64,000 nucleotides of DNA from Arctopsyche grandis (lineage: Eukaryota > Arthropoda > Insecta > Trichoptera > Hydropsychidae). A program made the translations under genes and the position numbers. The notes beneath the pieces were generated by a model. It worked only from the letters and a program-made list of their open reading frames with translations. It did not search any database and was not told the origin of the DNA. Below, in pieces: positions 35,576 to 50,500 of this stretch. The stretch spans positions 33,323,501 to 33,387,500 of the forward strand of contig NC_135359.1 of NCBI RefSeq assembly GCF_051622035.1, given 5' to 3'. Every line of letters begins with the position of its first letter. Within the stretch, counting starts at the first letter, position 1.

Positions 35576-38500
35576 ATGGCTTCAAAGTTATTCATTTTGT
35601 TCGCATCTGTCGCATTGTTGTTGAGCTTCTGCCTTTGCGAACAGAAGAAGAAGGATCTGAAATCGACCACTGAAAGGTTCGACGATTCGGATTTCGGAAT
35701 ATCTCTGTTAGATTTGGACGAAAACGGTGCAAAGAATGAATCGTCGACCAAGAAAGGAGACGGTTTAGCTGGTGCCATCATCAAAGCGGTCAAAGAATTC
35801 AGATCGGATAAAAGAAGTAGCACGGTCGATTTAAGATCCATCTTCGGTTTCGGATTCAGCGACATATTCGGCTTTATATCTCAAACTACGAAAAAGACCC
35901 CAAAAAAGCGATCGGTCGAAGATTTCTTGATAACGTTCGCCCCGAAAAGCAGCTCTCTAGCGAAGGACGAAAAGATTCAATTGGACTTCGACGACTGGTT
36001 CAACGACAATTCGGCTGAAAAGTTGAACAAGTCCAAAGACGAGGAGTTGGAGGGAGACGAGCTGAACCCTCAACAAACACCCCGTTCGAACATCAACAAA
36101 ATACCCAAGAAGATGATTCTGAGCAGGCGCACCAAATCCGTGGACTCGAACGTCGTAAAGGTCAACAATAACAATGTAACATCGAGTGAGAGTGATTCGA
36201 AAGTGATCGACGACGATGAGGACGAATTGGTAAAGTCGTTGACGAGTGCGAGACTCGAATCCAGATATGCATCCGGTATTGAGGGAGTGTTGGATGTGTA
36301 CAGTGTAAAACGCGTGCTCCAAAATTGGGACAGACTAAGACGTGACCTCAATCCAGAGTGCGGGAGACACATGAGGACCTATCTCAGCGGCTTGGTCGAC
36401 GAAAAGTTTTGGGCTTTGAAAAGTAAGTACATACATATTACTGACATACCTCTAGCTCTTCAAACATTATATCATCCACGGGTGTGTCGAGTTGACGCTC
36501 CACGTCCCACTTTTAAGATAGCTTTGGGTTCTGTGTGTCGCCATCCGAATGCATCCAAGTGTATCCAAAAAGATACACAGGTAGATACGATCGCTAGGCG
36601 TTTCGTCATAGTTAGATCGGTGGAAGAAATGGTCGTACAACTTCTGCTATCGAATGATTTACAGTCAAACCTACTCCCTCCTATATAGCACGGTAGATAA
36701 GTTCAATGAGATTCCTATAAAATGTTTTCTTACATTTGTTTTCGTATTAATACGGATTTGATTGATATACGACATAAGTATGGCTCAGTGGTAGCGTGTA
36801 TGTGATAGCACCAAGTGATTATTGGGTTTGAGCCTGCTATACTGCTGTTCAGACCTGGGTGTTTGTTAGTCCAAGTTGATCGTTTCACATCAGAGTTTGC
36901 CAATTTTATCTGATAATTGTTGAAACGGTTCCTTAAAATTGGCAAAAAATCATCCTATCTGCTGTCACAAATCTTCTGTATGTACAATTTGTAAAAATTT
37001 ATGTTCAAATCTAAAATCAATAGATGTCTCAGTGGATTAATTCTTTAATTAATTAATTAATTGTTAATTTCGTGTTCTCCAGCTTCTCGAAATACAGTGA
37101 TTTATGTAATAAAAATGCTGCTTTGTTTGTAATTACTTGTCCAGGAAGGCGCATTGGGGTCTTCCTATCAAGCCTTCCTGGTATACATATAAAGCAAGCT
37201 TCGGAAACACGTATAAAAAATTTAAACTTATATTAGGGTTCACGATTGTTCGTTTAATTTACTAATAATCCAAATAAAACTACAAAATATATTATTCATA
37301 GCAGTTTTTATATACATTTGATGTTAGTTTTAACAAATTCCATTACTCTATGACATCCTGATATTGAACAACGACCGAAGTATACACTTCACGAAGCTCC
37401 ACAGTGCTTTCGTAAATTAAATTGAGTGGAATATAATAGCAATATGATTTTATTTTTAAATTTTAAGCATACGTAAGTGGCCAACTACTACTGTAATCTC
37501 TCTTCTGTAGCATTTGATACCACATGATTGTACGTTGAAATGCTGTCCAACCGAAAGCGGCAGTTTACATAATTTTAAGCAATAAGATTTTATGTGTAAC
37601 TACATACATACATAATATTATACAAATGTATCAACCGAAAGTAGCAGTTAATATTATAGGTACATGACTAATTGTCGATCCAAATGTTACACATTCTAAT
37701 CCTGCAATGCTATAATTACTTATACATAGATACTAGTAGTGTAAGGTCATACCAGTTTTTTCAGAACCGGAAGTGACACGAATTCGATATTTATTTCTTT
37801 GCTATATTTTTATTACTGTTGGGTATAAAGTCCTTGAATCAGTGCACTTGACTCAAGGTGGCATGAGATTATCACAGTACGATCAAAGAGTGCGTCAAAT
37901 AACGGGAACATTTGAGAATTGATCAATTTCAATCACGTTTCGGATTTTTATTCAGATTTTCCGCATTGCGTTTTCGGAATTCGGATGCGATCGTAATCAC
38001 GCTCGTGAGTCAAACAGTTTTGAAATATTATTTCAAGAGAAATTCTCTGTGCAATTTCAGCACTTGTTGGTGAAATTTGAGCACTTAAGCGGTTTTAATG
38101 TCAACAAGCCAAATAAAATCGCATTGAAGGGTTGCCACAGGATCTATTCCTAATGTTGAATGTAATTTTTGGGTACCTGATAGTAATTGAGTGTAATCAT
38201 TTCGTCGAAAGTGTGTCAATAATGAGTGGATAGCATCACAATGGTTGTTCTCACGAGAGTTTGCATAATACACACTCGTTCATGTGGATACTTGCTTTTG
38301 TTACACGCACATCTTATTCGTAGGTATATTCCTAAGTATATATTATACTTATCCAGTCAATATGTATTTAAATATTTATCTTAAATACAAACACTTTCCG
38401 GCGAGACAATACACATACATATATACGTAATTCTTCAGAACGACACAGAACTTAGTTCACTAAAAGTTTAGAGAAAATTAAAAAAGAACGAAATATAATT

Positions 38501-41500
38501 CCTATTTTATTTACGAAGGCTCTATGCAAATTCAAGCTGTTGATATACGGATTTTTTCATTGACAAAAAATTCAACACGTTTTAAGAGCACTTGCGTCTC
38601 AACTTAGGACTATTCAAGTTGTTAAAGTAAACATCAAACGTATTCTAGTGGAAAAATAGCCAATTTCATGGATTAAGAATTTTTTCTCTAAAATCATGAG
38701 GATTTAAACCAGTCGCGAGCTCGTCTATATGGGCTGCGGGCTGCAGCCCTCCCAGTGTAGTATATGCGAACTATTTTTGTCATCCATATGGGTTGCGGGG
38801 CTGCAGACCTCCCACTATAGTACATATATATCTACACGCTATTTTTGTTTTCAATTGGTCACTGGTGTGGTCAACGAGCTTGATTAATCTCTGCAGCCCC
38901 TCCACTATGACCCCTTTCGAGCCACCACTGATCTGAACCCATCCCTTCCTTGATTTACGCGTTTTTTTTCGATGTATGTAGGCATCACAAACTCGGAGCA
39001 TTTTCTGCTATTTAATTCCATATTTATTTTATTTATTTTATTTTATTTTTTTTTTTTTTTTATTTTTTATTTTTTATTTTTTTTATTTTTTTTATATTGA
39101 TTGCATTAGCGTTAAATCAAGGCTTTTTATTGTTATTTGTAGCTTATTTGGGTGCCTTAGTTTGAGTCCTGCATTGAAGATCAGTCAGATTGTTTTCTAT
39201 GACTTCAAATGTATGTATGTATTACAAATAGCCAGTTTGCATATCCAAATTCATATGTTTCCTAGTCAGGTTGATGAATGGTACGCAAAGTTCTGTTGGA
39301 TGTCCCACACGTACAGCTCCAAATGCGAAGAGTTGATAGATGACGCCGTCAATTTCGAAATCGAAGTAATTTAGCAATCATCAAAGTTATCAGAGTAGCA
39401 ATGCAATGTATGGACCAATGCAATGCGCCCTTGGCGTGGTTGCACAAAATTTAAGGTTACCATATATCATAATAAGGAGGTCAGTCGTTTCATGTCTGTG
39501 TCAACAAGCAAAATCTTTAACCTAAAATCGCTTCGAGTCTGAGAGCCAAATTTCCTAATGTTATAATTTCCAAGTGTCGCTTGCAACAGCTCTTCGGAGT
39601 TTCCAAAGCTTTTGCATCCAAACGCAGATTAATCTCTTATTCCTAACGCAATGCGATCACACTCAACTTGAGAAAAGCCATTATTCGTGCTCTTGATATT
39701 TGTGCGTTGAGAAATGCACCTACAAAATTAATCAACACCCATGAAATACTTATAAATGTGCTGTTCGATCAGAAACATACGTAAATAGGTACATATATCG
39801 ATGATAGGCTTAGTTTTTCAATATCCTAGATGTTGGCAAATCAGATGAACTGAAATGGAAGCAGCCTGATCCAAAAGTATAACATTTCATCTCCATATAT
39901 ATGTAGTTCGGTTCAGAGTATTCATGAATGTTTACGTAGTTGGAAAATTTTCATACTAGTAAAAAATAATGATCGAAGGTGATCATTGTCGTTAATACTA
40001 TTATTAATAAGTATGTATACATATACATAGATAGAGGTCAGGCTAGTTTTCGAAAAAGTGATAGAAATGAAAGATCGAAGGCGATAATTGGTTTAGACTA
40101 CTTTTAAACTTGTATTCACTTGTCACTCTATTGTGTCAAAATCAATCTACGTCAAAATTTTTCAACCAAAACGTGTCAATTAGATGGATCTACTGAAGTG
40201 ACGTCACATGCGAGTCCTTTAATCTTCTTGACAGAGGTAATTGAAGCGACGTGTGACAAGCATGTGACGTCACACACGTGTGGTAGACGTATTGACGCAA
40301 CGTACGTCAGTTTGGCAAGGAACTGGACATCGAGAGTGGATTATTAGAAATTTCGGAAAATGTTTACCGAGAATGTCGATTGCGAAAATCCAAAATATAT
40401 TACAAAACGCAGAGCGGTGAGAGGCGGAATTCGAGTGCCGAAACCGAAATGCACCAGACACCTCTTTTTTTTTACCACTCTGCCTGCTCACAACAATATG
40501 GACTTTAGTAGACATGTATATTATGCAACCTGAATATTTATTAAGCTATTACTCATTTTATATTAGTAGTACATATGTGTTTATACACATGTGGCGTTCT
40601 GTGATCGAGCCGAAAGATACACAGTGGTATTCAATTACGTGAATCGTTAATCGATTATCATTATTGATTGGTGTTTTTCCTCTTCACATTCGACGGGTGA
40701 TTTTGGAAAGCAGCTGATGTGTGGTTTGAAGTTAAAATAGATTTGCTTAGAGTATTTTTGGACGATCGATTGCAGAAGCGCAATTAGAGTAAATTCCGGT
40801 TCGAACTTAATTGCTCGAATGACACATTGCTGGAAATACACGAATCTCAATTGCCGGAAAAAACATCAAAGCTATGAAATCGCTATTTATTTGCATATTT
40901 TTTTAATGAGTTTTTAATGACTTGTGTAAAAATTATAAGTCGTAGCCGTCAAAGCTACAAATCAACAACTCTAATGGCTGCCGTCAAAGTTGTCTGGTTC
41001 TGGAAGCGTCTTCTCGTTATCTTTATCCTTATCCCTATCCCGGACGAGTCCCCAAAATATGTGGGAATTCATTGTAAGGACGTTTGATAGGAAACAGGTG
41101 AAATGCAGCTTACATAAGAAAAAGTAGTTTATTCTTTCTGTTTTAAAAATTATATCTCTTATTGCCTTCGATACTTTTAAACATGCGAAAAAAATGTGGC
41201 ATGCCTTGCACATATTCATGGCACGCCTAGTACATGCCGTCCCAAAATCACCCACCTCCTGGAGTGTTTCCGGTAAAAAAATATGCTTGCTTGGCAGAGA
41301 TCGATAACGGTGTATCCCAAATATGTATGTAAATGTGGGAAAACCCCCACAGCGGGGAGCCAAGCACACGACGTGCCGTTCTTCCCCGTGTGATTTCGCC
41401 CCAACATTCGAGCAATCGATTTCCAGCAAGTTATCTTAACCAACCAGTGCATTTAACCCCCCCCCCCCATTTGATTTTGTCAAAATACTAATTCCAAACA

Positions 41501-44500
41501 GGAATGTTTTTTTTTTAAATTACAGAATGTAATTTAAATTTTTGGATAATAAAATAATTATTTCACAGTTTTTCAATTAAAGGCCATAAAATTTGGTATA
41601 TTTTGTTGTGCTCTGGCTTGACCGTAGACGGCTTTTTAAATTATGGTATTTTATAGCATTAATCTATCCGGGCAACGCCGGGTAATGCCGGGGCTGACGA
41701 TTTTAATCGGGACGACCTCAGACACACCCAATGTTTCGGTTCAGGCGGTCAATGTCGTCGAAACTAATCCAAAAGTTGTATAATGGGCGTTTAAATACAT
41801 ACAAGAGTTGTAAGGTCGCAAATTCGCGATTCGAAATTATCATAATGATGATGATGTGTGTCACGATGATTTCGCACAATCGAGTGCGAGATCTGTGAGA
41901 AGACCTTCACGATAGATCAACACTTATCTGACACATATAGAGGAAGCTAGGTTCAAACTTGTGCTAGTATCGATTGCACAAGCGCGTTCGGTATTTAGTA
42001 ATTTGATATTATTTCGTTGTATGTATGTAGAAACGCATAAAAGATCCAATCGTATGTTTATTTACATTTTTAAATGCCGTGTGAAAATAAAAAGGTTATC
42101 GTCTTTTGGTCCAAATTTGTATTGAATAAATTATGGTTACGAGTTTTTAAGTGAGGTTTCAGAATAATCTTCTCTGACCAATGGAAATCGCGTATTTTCA
42201 TTTATATGTACTGCTTTTTTAACTGAAATGGCGACTAATATGTGTAAAGATTTGGAAATGTGTGATTGAAGGCTAGCTATCAAACTACCAAAGGTTCGTT
42301 TCCAGTGGCTAGCTACAGCTATGATCATTTTTTCATTATATATGTATATTCCAGGGGTACGGAATTTTAGATCAATATTATGGCATATTGACTTACATAT
42401 GTACATGAGTCGTTTTTAACGAAATCAATTTCAGTGAAAAAAATGATTGATTTAAAAAACTTTCGTTATTTTTTTATATATCCTTCTTTAAAAAATAAAA
42501 ATTGTGTCAAAAAATTTCCTAATTGATGAAAGAAAAAAATAGGAATTAAGTTTTTTTTATTAAAAATTATTTATTTCTCTTTCATAATACGTATATTAAT
42601 ATGTATTTGTATATAATATGTATTTACAGTATAAAACAGGATTTATTAAATATGTACTATATGATCAGAAAAGATCGGCGTTCGATTGATGCTTTTCGCA
42701 CAAAAAATGATTCACTATTGTCAATTTATCTTGCTTTGAACATCAATAGAGCGGTCTATTGTTATTTAAAAAGCATCTAATTCAAGTCATTCGATAAATC
42801 GGATGGTATGTTTCTAACTATCTTTTAAACTAGCTTTAAAACTAAATAGCTTGTTTGTTTTTAACTATCTTTCTTTTAGCATAAACTAGCATTGCTAACT
42901 ATTTTTTATATAATACTAGTGTTTTTACCCGGCTTCGCTCGGTATTTGCAATATAAACAGCCTCAACATGGCAAAACAATCTAATAGTAAACATTTATTT
43001 GTTTTTTTTTATTAAAATTATTTGATTCGAAACAATATAATATTTAACGATGTCGATATCGTCGTCATAGTAGCTTTGATTTGTTTCCGATGTTCCCAAC
43101 AAACCTTACATACTTAAATAATTACAAAGTATCTTTCGAAATTATATATTAGAAGAAGACTAACTGAACCCGGCATGCGTTGCAAAGCCACAATAACGCA
43201 TGCAATTCCCGTTCCCGTTTGACGTTCCCGTTCCTGTACCCGTTCCCGTTTCTCGATGTGTTTCGATAAGTGTATGTTTTAGTTTCAAATTAATACTTAA
43301 TAATCAAATTAAATTACAGCAATGATAATTTGTGGGAAAAACGCAGGCGGCGAACACATTAAAAATTATTCAATTGTTTGTTTATTTTAACCTAACAACT
43401 CATTGCAATTGCAATGCCACTCATTCCTGTTTTCCCGTTCCCGTTCCCGTTTTTCGGCGATTTTTTTTACAAAAACCACCTTAGGCATACACACAATAAC
43501 TTATGTAAGTTTCATCGCAATTAGTTGAATGGTATAGGAACGCTTACGTGATAGAGAAACAGACAGACAAACATTGATTTTTATATACATAGATTTCAGA
43601 TTGAAAGATTTTAAGCGATAAATAATCATACACCGGAAAATGACCTTGTTAATGATTCACAGTCGAAAGTTAGCTTTCCAGTCTCAGCACCGGTAATGAC
43701 GAACGACTCGTCTCAACTATCCCCAATTTCCTCTAATAATGATCGCCGTTAATGACGACTGCCGTCGTTTAGCAGTGTCAATATGTCCAAATCGAAACGT
43801 AGGCATTTAAGGGTCCTCGTTTATACCAAAGGTCGTTAATTTCACGCCGAATCGTTTGGAAAATGATTGTGAATCACAAATGTATTGTCTATTTCATACG
43901 CATTTGCGAACAGATTGCGAAACACGCAGACTATTTCGAAATACGTCCATATGGAATTTATTAATTTGGCACACTTAAAAGTTGCAGAGGATTGTTTTGA
44001 AATTTCTCCGGTGAATATTTTTGGCACATAAGAAAAACTTACATTGTATATCTCTATATTGTACAATATCGATCGGGTGGCACCGGTTTTGCACGAAAGT
44101 TTCGCTACCATATATAATATATGTATATCGCAACCGTTAATCAGATCTTTCGGTATTCGACCTGTTGTACAATATGCATATGTATAATATAATAATATAT
44201 AGCAATCTTTTAATTTCACCATAACTATTATGCACACTCCGAATATGGATGACGGGTATAGAGCAGCAGTTTCCGTTAAAACAGCGCTTGGAAAGAGAAT
44301 ATGTACAACGAAAAGCTCTTAATTTGTTTTGATTTCATTTTATATTATTTGGCATTCAAAATTGATTGTACTTAATCGTCCAGTTTTTCTCTTTTAGGTA
44401 CAATTAGAATTCGATCTATAGTTATTAGGTACTACCTATGTATGTTATGTACATGTAGTATTACTTAAATATCGTTTAAATTGTGTAAAACAACACGTTA

Positions 44501-47500
44501 TTAATTCCGGGTTTGATATACAGGGGTTTTTTGTATATGTAGCAAGTAAGGACAAATGTATATAAATAATAAAATAAAAAAAATATTGTTAAGGGCCTTC
44601 CGGGTCTTACATGCAGGAAGCTGATAAATGAGACATTTTGAGAAATAAGCCAAAATATGTATACATTGAATACTAATTTGTTCCATTTTTTCGCATTTAT
44701 TTATGTATTTTATCTTATTAATAATTAATTTTATATTAATAATATGAGCCGTTGTATTTGAATTCCAATTTTCAGTTACAAAAACACTATTACTGTTTGA
44801 CTTAATTCACAAATTGTCATTTATTTTAATTCGATATGTCCAGAATCTTGAGAAAAGAAGAATAAGCTTATTAAAAATCACCAGTAGTATTAAATATTGT
44901 TAAACACAAATATTATATTTATTATACATATGTAATTTAACGAGATGTTTCTCGAAATGAAGAAAAGTGGAATTATGTCACTTATATGATAAAATAATTG
45001 TCATTTTGTATTATTATTTTATCTATGTATACATATATGTAGTAACAATAGGTGAAGTTTAGTGATTATGCGAAAATTTGATTTTTATTTTTAATCTGTT
45101 CTGTTACGAAGTATTGAAATTGGTATCTATTTGATACTTACATACATGTCATATGGAAATATATGTTAAATCTGAACATTATATTCGCTGTAGTATGGAT
45201 TAAATAAAATAAATCAAATTTGCGAATTAAAAATTGATTTTCCCAACACTTTTTTCCGGATAACGACAAACAGTTGATTTCATAAGGGCATATATGAAGA
45301 TACTTGTATAATATAAGCAAGGATTTAAAAAAAGGATTAGATTTTATGTTTATCTTTATTGTAATGTCGATTACTACCCACGTTGAATTTGAAATAAAAG
45401 TTATGTTATTTTTGGCTGATTAATCTTATGTTATTTGTTGCAAATTTATTGTGCAAGGTCTGATATTGATACGTGTCATTCATGTTAATAAGTTTGATAT
45501 AATTTTCTGAATCTGAAATGAAATTACTCGTTAAAAATAATTACTTAAAATATATCTTGAAACCAATTAAAACTATTTTTAGTAGTGTTAACTTTTTATA
45601 TCGAGATTTTCATCTCAAATGTGATGATTTGTCAAACGGAAGTGCGAAGCTGTCGACCCTTAAGTTGGCTTTCAATTAGAATATTTTTTTTGTTCAATGC
45701 CAATAGCTTCATCATACGTAATTGAACTATTCGGATATGTATTGATGTCACTTGTCACTGAAATCATCAATGATTTGGATAAATAAATTGGCGGGACGTT
45801 TCAAGGCAAATCAACTCGAAGTTATGGGAATATTTTATTGCGCATTACACATATGTATGTATGTAGATTCATATGTAAATATATCTTATGATGCGGATAT
45901 GTCAAAATGCAGTGTTTGCACTCGGTTTATAGACAATGGTCGAACATGTGCGATTATAAGCAAACATTCAATGAAAAGAGAGTAAGGAGTATTCGTCCAT
46001 TGAAATGTAAAAGCGAAAGTTGTCTTGTGACCATACTTCACATCACCTCACGTACAATTTTTGTGACGTTTCCGATATCCATATACAGTCATTTAACTTC
46101 AACCCTATTCACTAATATTTTTATATTTATAAAGATACATATATTTTCAATACAATCTCTACTAATTTCGCATAGTGAGGCACGATTGAGATACACATTC
46201 GTTTGCGGGGAATGAGATCAAAATTGTATGCCTGGAATGTTGACTTTCAAGCCAACCGTTGTAAAAAAGTCATACATTGAAATGTACACACGTTTGTTTT
46301 TTGTTATAAATATATATGTATGTTCGCTAAAAAATAGCCTAGAGGAATACGTATAATGTTTATGTTTAATGACTTCCATTGTTCTGAGACGCGCGCGCTG
46401 TGAATTCAGACAATGAATTTCAGTTTTTGATATAAATATAATGTTCTTAGTAATGATGATGAATGACGTGAGGCTCTGTAGAGTGTCGTCGTAAAAGAAA
46501 TTGACTTTTCAAAGTGAACTTTATATTAAAAAGTCATTCATTTAACATTATTAAAGTCAGTCAAATGAATTGTCGCGCGGTTTGCTCGCTTAAGTCACAC
46601 CTCCCACCACTGAAAAGTGACAGATATCTTATATTTCTTGGCACCTTGTCTTATCTCTCCATTACAATGAACATCTGTGTATGTTTTTAGCCAATTTATC
46701 GCGCACTTGGTGGATTGCGTCGGTAATTATGCGTATATTAGAATCATGTAAATGTACATATGCAAAGCGATCTCTTTCGCCGATGCTTGTCTAATCGTAA
46801 CACGCTAATTTTTGTCTATCGATTGAAAGGCTTAATTGGTCGTAATTAGTGTAACGGTCGTTAAGGATGCTTTCCGCGTGTTTCGAAATCGTCATCGTCA
46901 TCATCATCGACGCGCCAAACTTTCATGTGCAAGCAAACGTGACGTATGTGCGTTCATATACGGTGTAATAAGCGAGTGAACTTCGATTGTGCGAATTTCC
47001 GAATTTTGACGGAAGCAATTGTTCCGATTTTGACTTAATCGCGTCTTGACCTTTGGTTTGGCGAGACAAGACAAGACACCGCTTTCAATTTTTCCGATGA
47101 TGCAATGACTGCCGGCTGACGGCAAGGTTGCTTTTGGGCCGCCACTTTCTTTTACCGTATTTACACGAACATCCATTTAAACTGGAGTGGAGTCAACAAA
47201 CCAATCAAATCGTCATTTGTACACATAATACATTTATTGACGATGAATACACAACGAAAAAAAAAATCATATTCACAATGCAGAGTTTGTTTGAATGTTT
47301 GATTCACGTCGATTAAGTTTTTTTTTTTTTGTATTAGAATGTTTTATTTAAATAATGCAGGCATAAGTGCTATAATATATTACATAAACTGAATTTTTAG
47401 GCGTTGCTCGGGTTGACAATTCGGGCGTTTATACATCCATGACTACCCGGCCCTGTATACATACGTCTACCGTGCAAAATAAAACCCTGTTGATTTGCAC

Positions 47501-50500
47501 AAATATACAAACATTACTACATAAGAATATAATTAAATACCTAAAAAACTCTGGCTGGGATTAAATTTCATATGAAGATCTAATGTTTATTAAATTTTGA
47601 TTGATTGAAGATTATATCGGTTTATACTTTTGAATAGGCGAAAATTTTGATCAATGGATCTTCACTAATGTATGTTAATTTCGGTTATTTCATGAAATTT
47701 TTAAATACATAATGATATTTAAGTAGATTTAGTGCAGGCATCGGCAACCTATGACCCGCAGGTAACCAATTGACAAACCATTTCAAATGACCCACTTGAG
47801 CTAACCGGTTAAGGCTATAGTTTTTTTTCGTATAATAAGTACCAACAAATTATTTTTTTAAACATTTTATTTAAAAATATGCATCCGGTCAAAAATGATT
47901 AGTTATCTAATGACGTAATTGGCATCGTACGAAGAAAATTTATATGCAAAGGCATATATGCAACAACTTGAAGATGTAATGAAAATGGTTATAAGATCGT
48001 TAAAAAATAGTAGCACAATCTGCATTAACACACAAGTGCTTCAACGGTTTTTTGGAATAAATTGAATCCAAATATGGAGATTTGCTGCTTCATTCTGAAA
48101 TACAATGGCAAATTTGATGATGGTTTTACCAGTTTTTCATCTTTGAAAAATTTTTGCCATTTTGTTCACGTTCGGTTCTACATACTTCTACGTATAAATC
48201 TGAGTAAATATTTTCATATAAATATAGAAGCAACTAAACTATCGAAAATACATACGCTCATATTCTTCTTAAGGTGATTAAATATATGATATTATAATTA
48301 GAATTAGAATTTTGTTTCATTATGCTTATTTTAATTATTATGCATATTTTAATTATTTTCTCAATAATTTGTTTCTTATTAGATATTCACTAAAATATTG
48401 CTTTGAAATAAAAATATCCTCCGACCCGAAACATCTACTCAATAATCAAATTTTGGTTGATTTTGACCCGCAGACAAAAAAGGTAACGAATATAATAAAA
48501 TCATGTAAATTCAATAAATCTCAGAACGTCATCTGAAACGTCATCGCTTTTAAAACAAATTCCAATTTATTTAGCAACCGTCGAAGTGATTTTCTGGCAT
48601 AAACATTTTAACCTGAAAAGATATAAAAAATGAACTTGCAGAAACTGTTCACTTTTACGAGCTTTTGTTTTGAGTGATGTGTTATTTCTCCATCGAATGA
48701 CATTCTGCACTTTACAAACAAAAAAATGAACACATAGACAATGGAATCGTGTCCTCCGACCCAATTGTGCAATATCTAAGCTGTACAGAAAGTCTGTCTC
48801 TATTTCATCCACACAACAACACAATTGGGCAAACGTTTTTAACGTTGATGATCCAAATACGAGAGAGAACTGCGTAATGGAAGGATTAGGACTGAGTTTA
48901 GGACTACATAGTATCTCTATCTTTACCATCGGATTTTGATTCATTTTCAAAGCGAATGACCGTTGGAATTAATTGAGTGGAAAAGTGAAATTTAACCGGA
49001 TCCGACAATTTGATTCGGCAACGTCACGATCGAGATCGAGTGCTATAAAAAAAATTTGCACGTTGTTTCCTTGTGTACCTACGCATATTCTATCCGCTTG
49101 TTTTGAAACGTTCAATTTTCTGCAATATTACAACACGGCTCGTTAATTTTGGGGACGAGTGCAAGTTTTAAAGCGAAACGTCTACTTAATTGTGTTTGCG
49201 GCGAGATGACTTTCGGTAACGAAAACGAAAAAGTTACGTCGTAATGTCTGACAAACAGCTGACGAAACGTTTAAGCAACGATCCGTACTATCGTCCGATT
49301 ATAAAACCGAATTGGGTTACTCTTGCTATTTAGATACCTATTGGCCAACCTTTCTGTGTCAAAGCCCTCTATAGTCTCTATATAATGCTTTTTTAATTGC
49401 TCACTAAAACCAAAAAGCAACTTATTTTGTTTTGGGTTTGTTTCGTATCCGCTCGTTCGTGTCTCCGATAAACAAAATTTGAATATTATAATTTTTTATT
49501 TATATTCAATATCAATACATGAACTTTCTTTGAGAAAATTTAAGCTCCAGATTTTAACTGATTTGTATTTCCATAGTATGTATGTACATATATGTATATA
49601 CATATAAGTCGAGCTTTTTATGTGTACTCTTCTTAATTTCTTATCTCCCAAATCGCTCGATAGATTGATCTGAATCTTTTTCACATATAATGGGCATGAT
49701 GAATTTTAGAAATCAGTATTTTTTAAATATTTCTTTCTTTACCAGAAGTAATACTTTTACTCCCAAGTTTCGAGGCTTTACATGTTCAGTGTTTCGTATA
49801 TATGCACATATGCTCAAGTTTCAGCTTATTTTAATTTATATAGGGGCTTCAGATTTAAACTTAAAATTTCCAACTTCTTTTCATTTGCATTTTCTACCAT
49901 CATGGCAATTACACCATGAAAACCACTGCAGGGAACAAATACCTCGTTTTTTCAAGCCTCCCGTTATATAAATAGTGGCTATAATAAATAGTGGCAATAA
50001 TTAAAAATCTAAAATAAAAAATAACTATAATACATTTATACATGTTGATATTTGTATATGATCGGAAAATACACGACATCACATATCATCTGAAATATTT
50101 TGTGTAAATACAAATGTACATAAAATGAAAGTTATGATGGTAATGGATAGAGTTGGTTGATTTTGTATTAAACCGACTCAATAATCAATTCAGATAAAAT
50201 CGCAAAATTCTTATAAGAAATGGTGAATTTTGAATGTTACCATTAAAATTTCATACTCGAAATAATCGATAAAATTCGATGATTATTTTTAATTACCTCA
50301 AAATTGTTATGTTAAAAATTGAGACGTTCTAATATACGTATCGTCATAGCTTATTTTTAATTTAGTTTTGCCTAGTGGATCTAACCTGCAGAGGTATTTT
50401 TTGACAAACGCATAAAGTAAAGTTAGGTTCATTAGGCATAGCTTACATGTGCATACATACATTATAAGCTTGAATAGAAATAGTGAGCCAAATAATACTG

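Noticed and set aside
40971..41429. 152-codon minus-strand open frame
   Set aside because: No recognisable domain, mixed composition, and it lies in a GC-richer block that ends in a C run, suggesting old repeat DNA.
43842..44237. 131-codon minus-strand frame in NRF-6 intron 1
   Set aside because: No domain, and codon use matches the AT-rich background.
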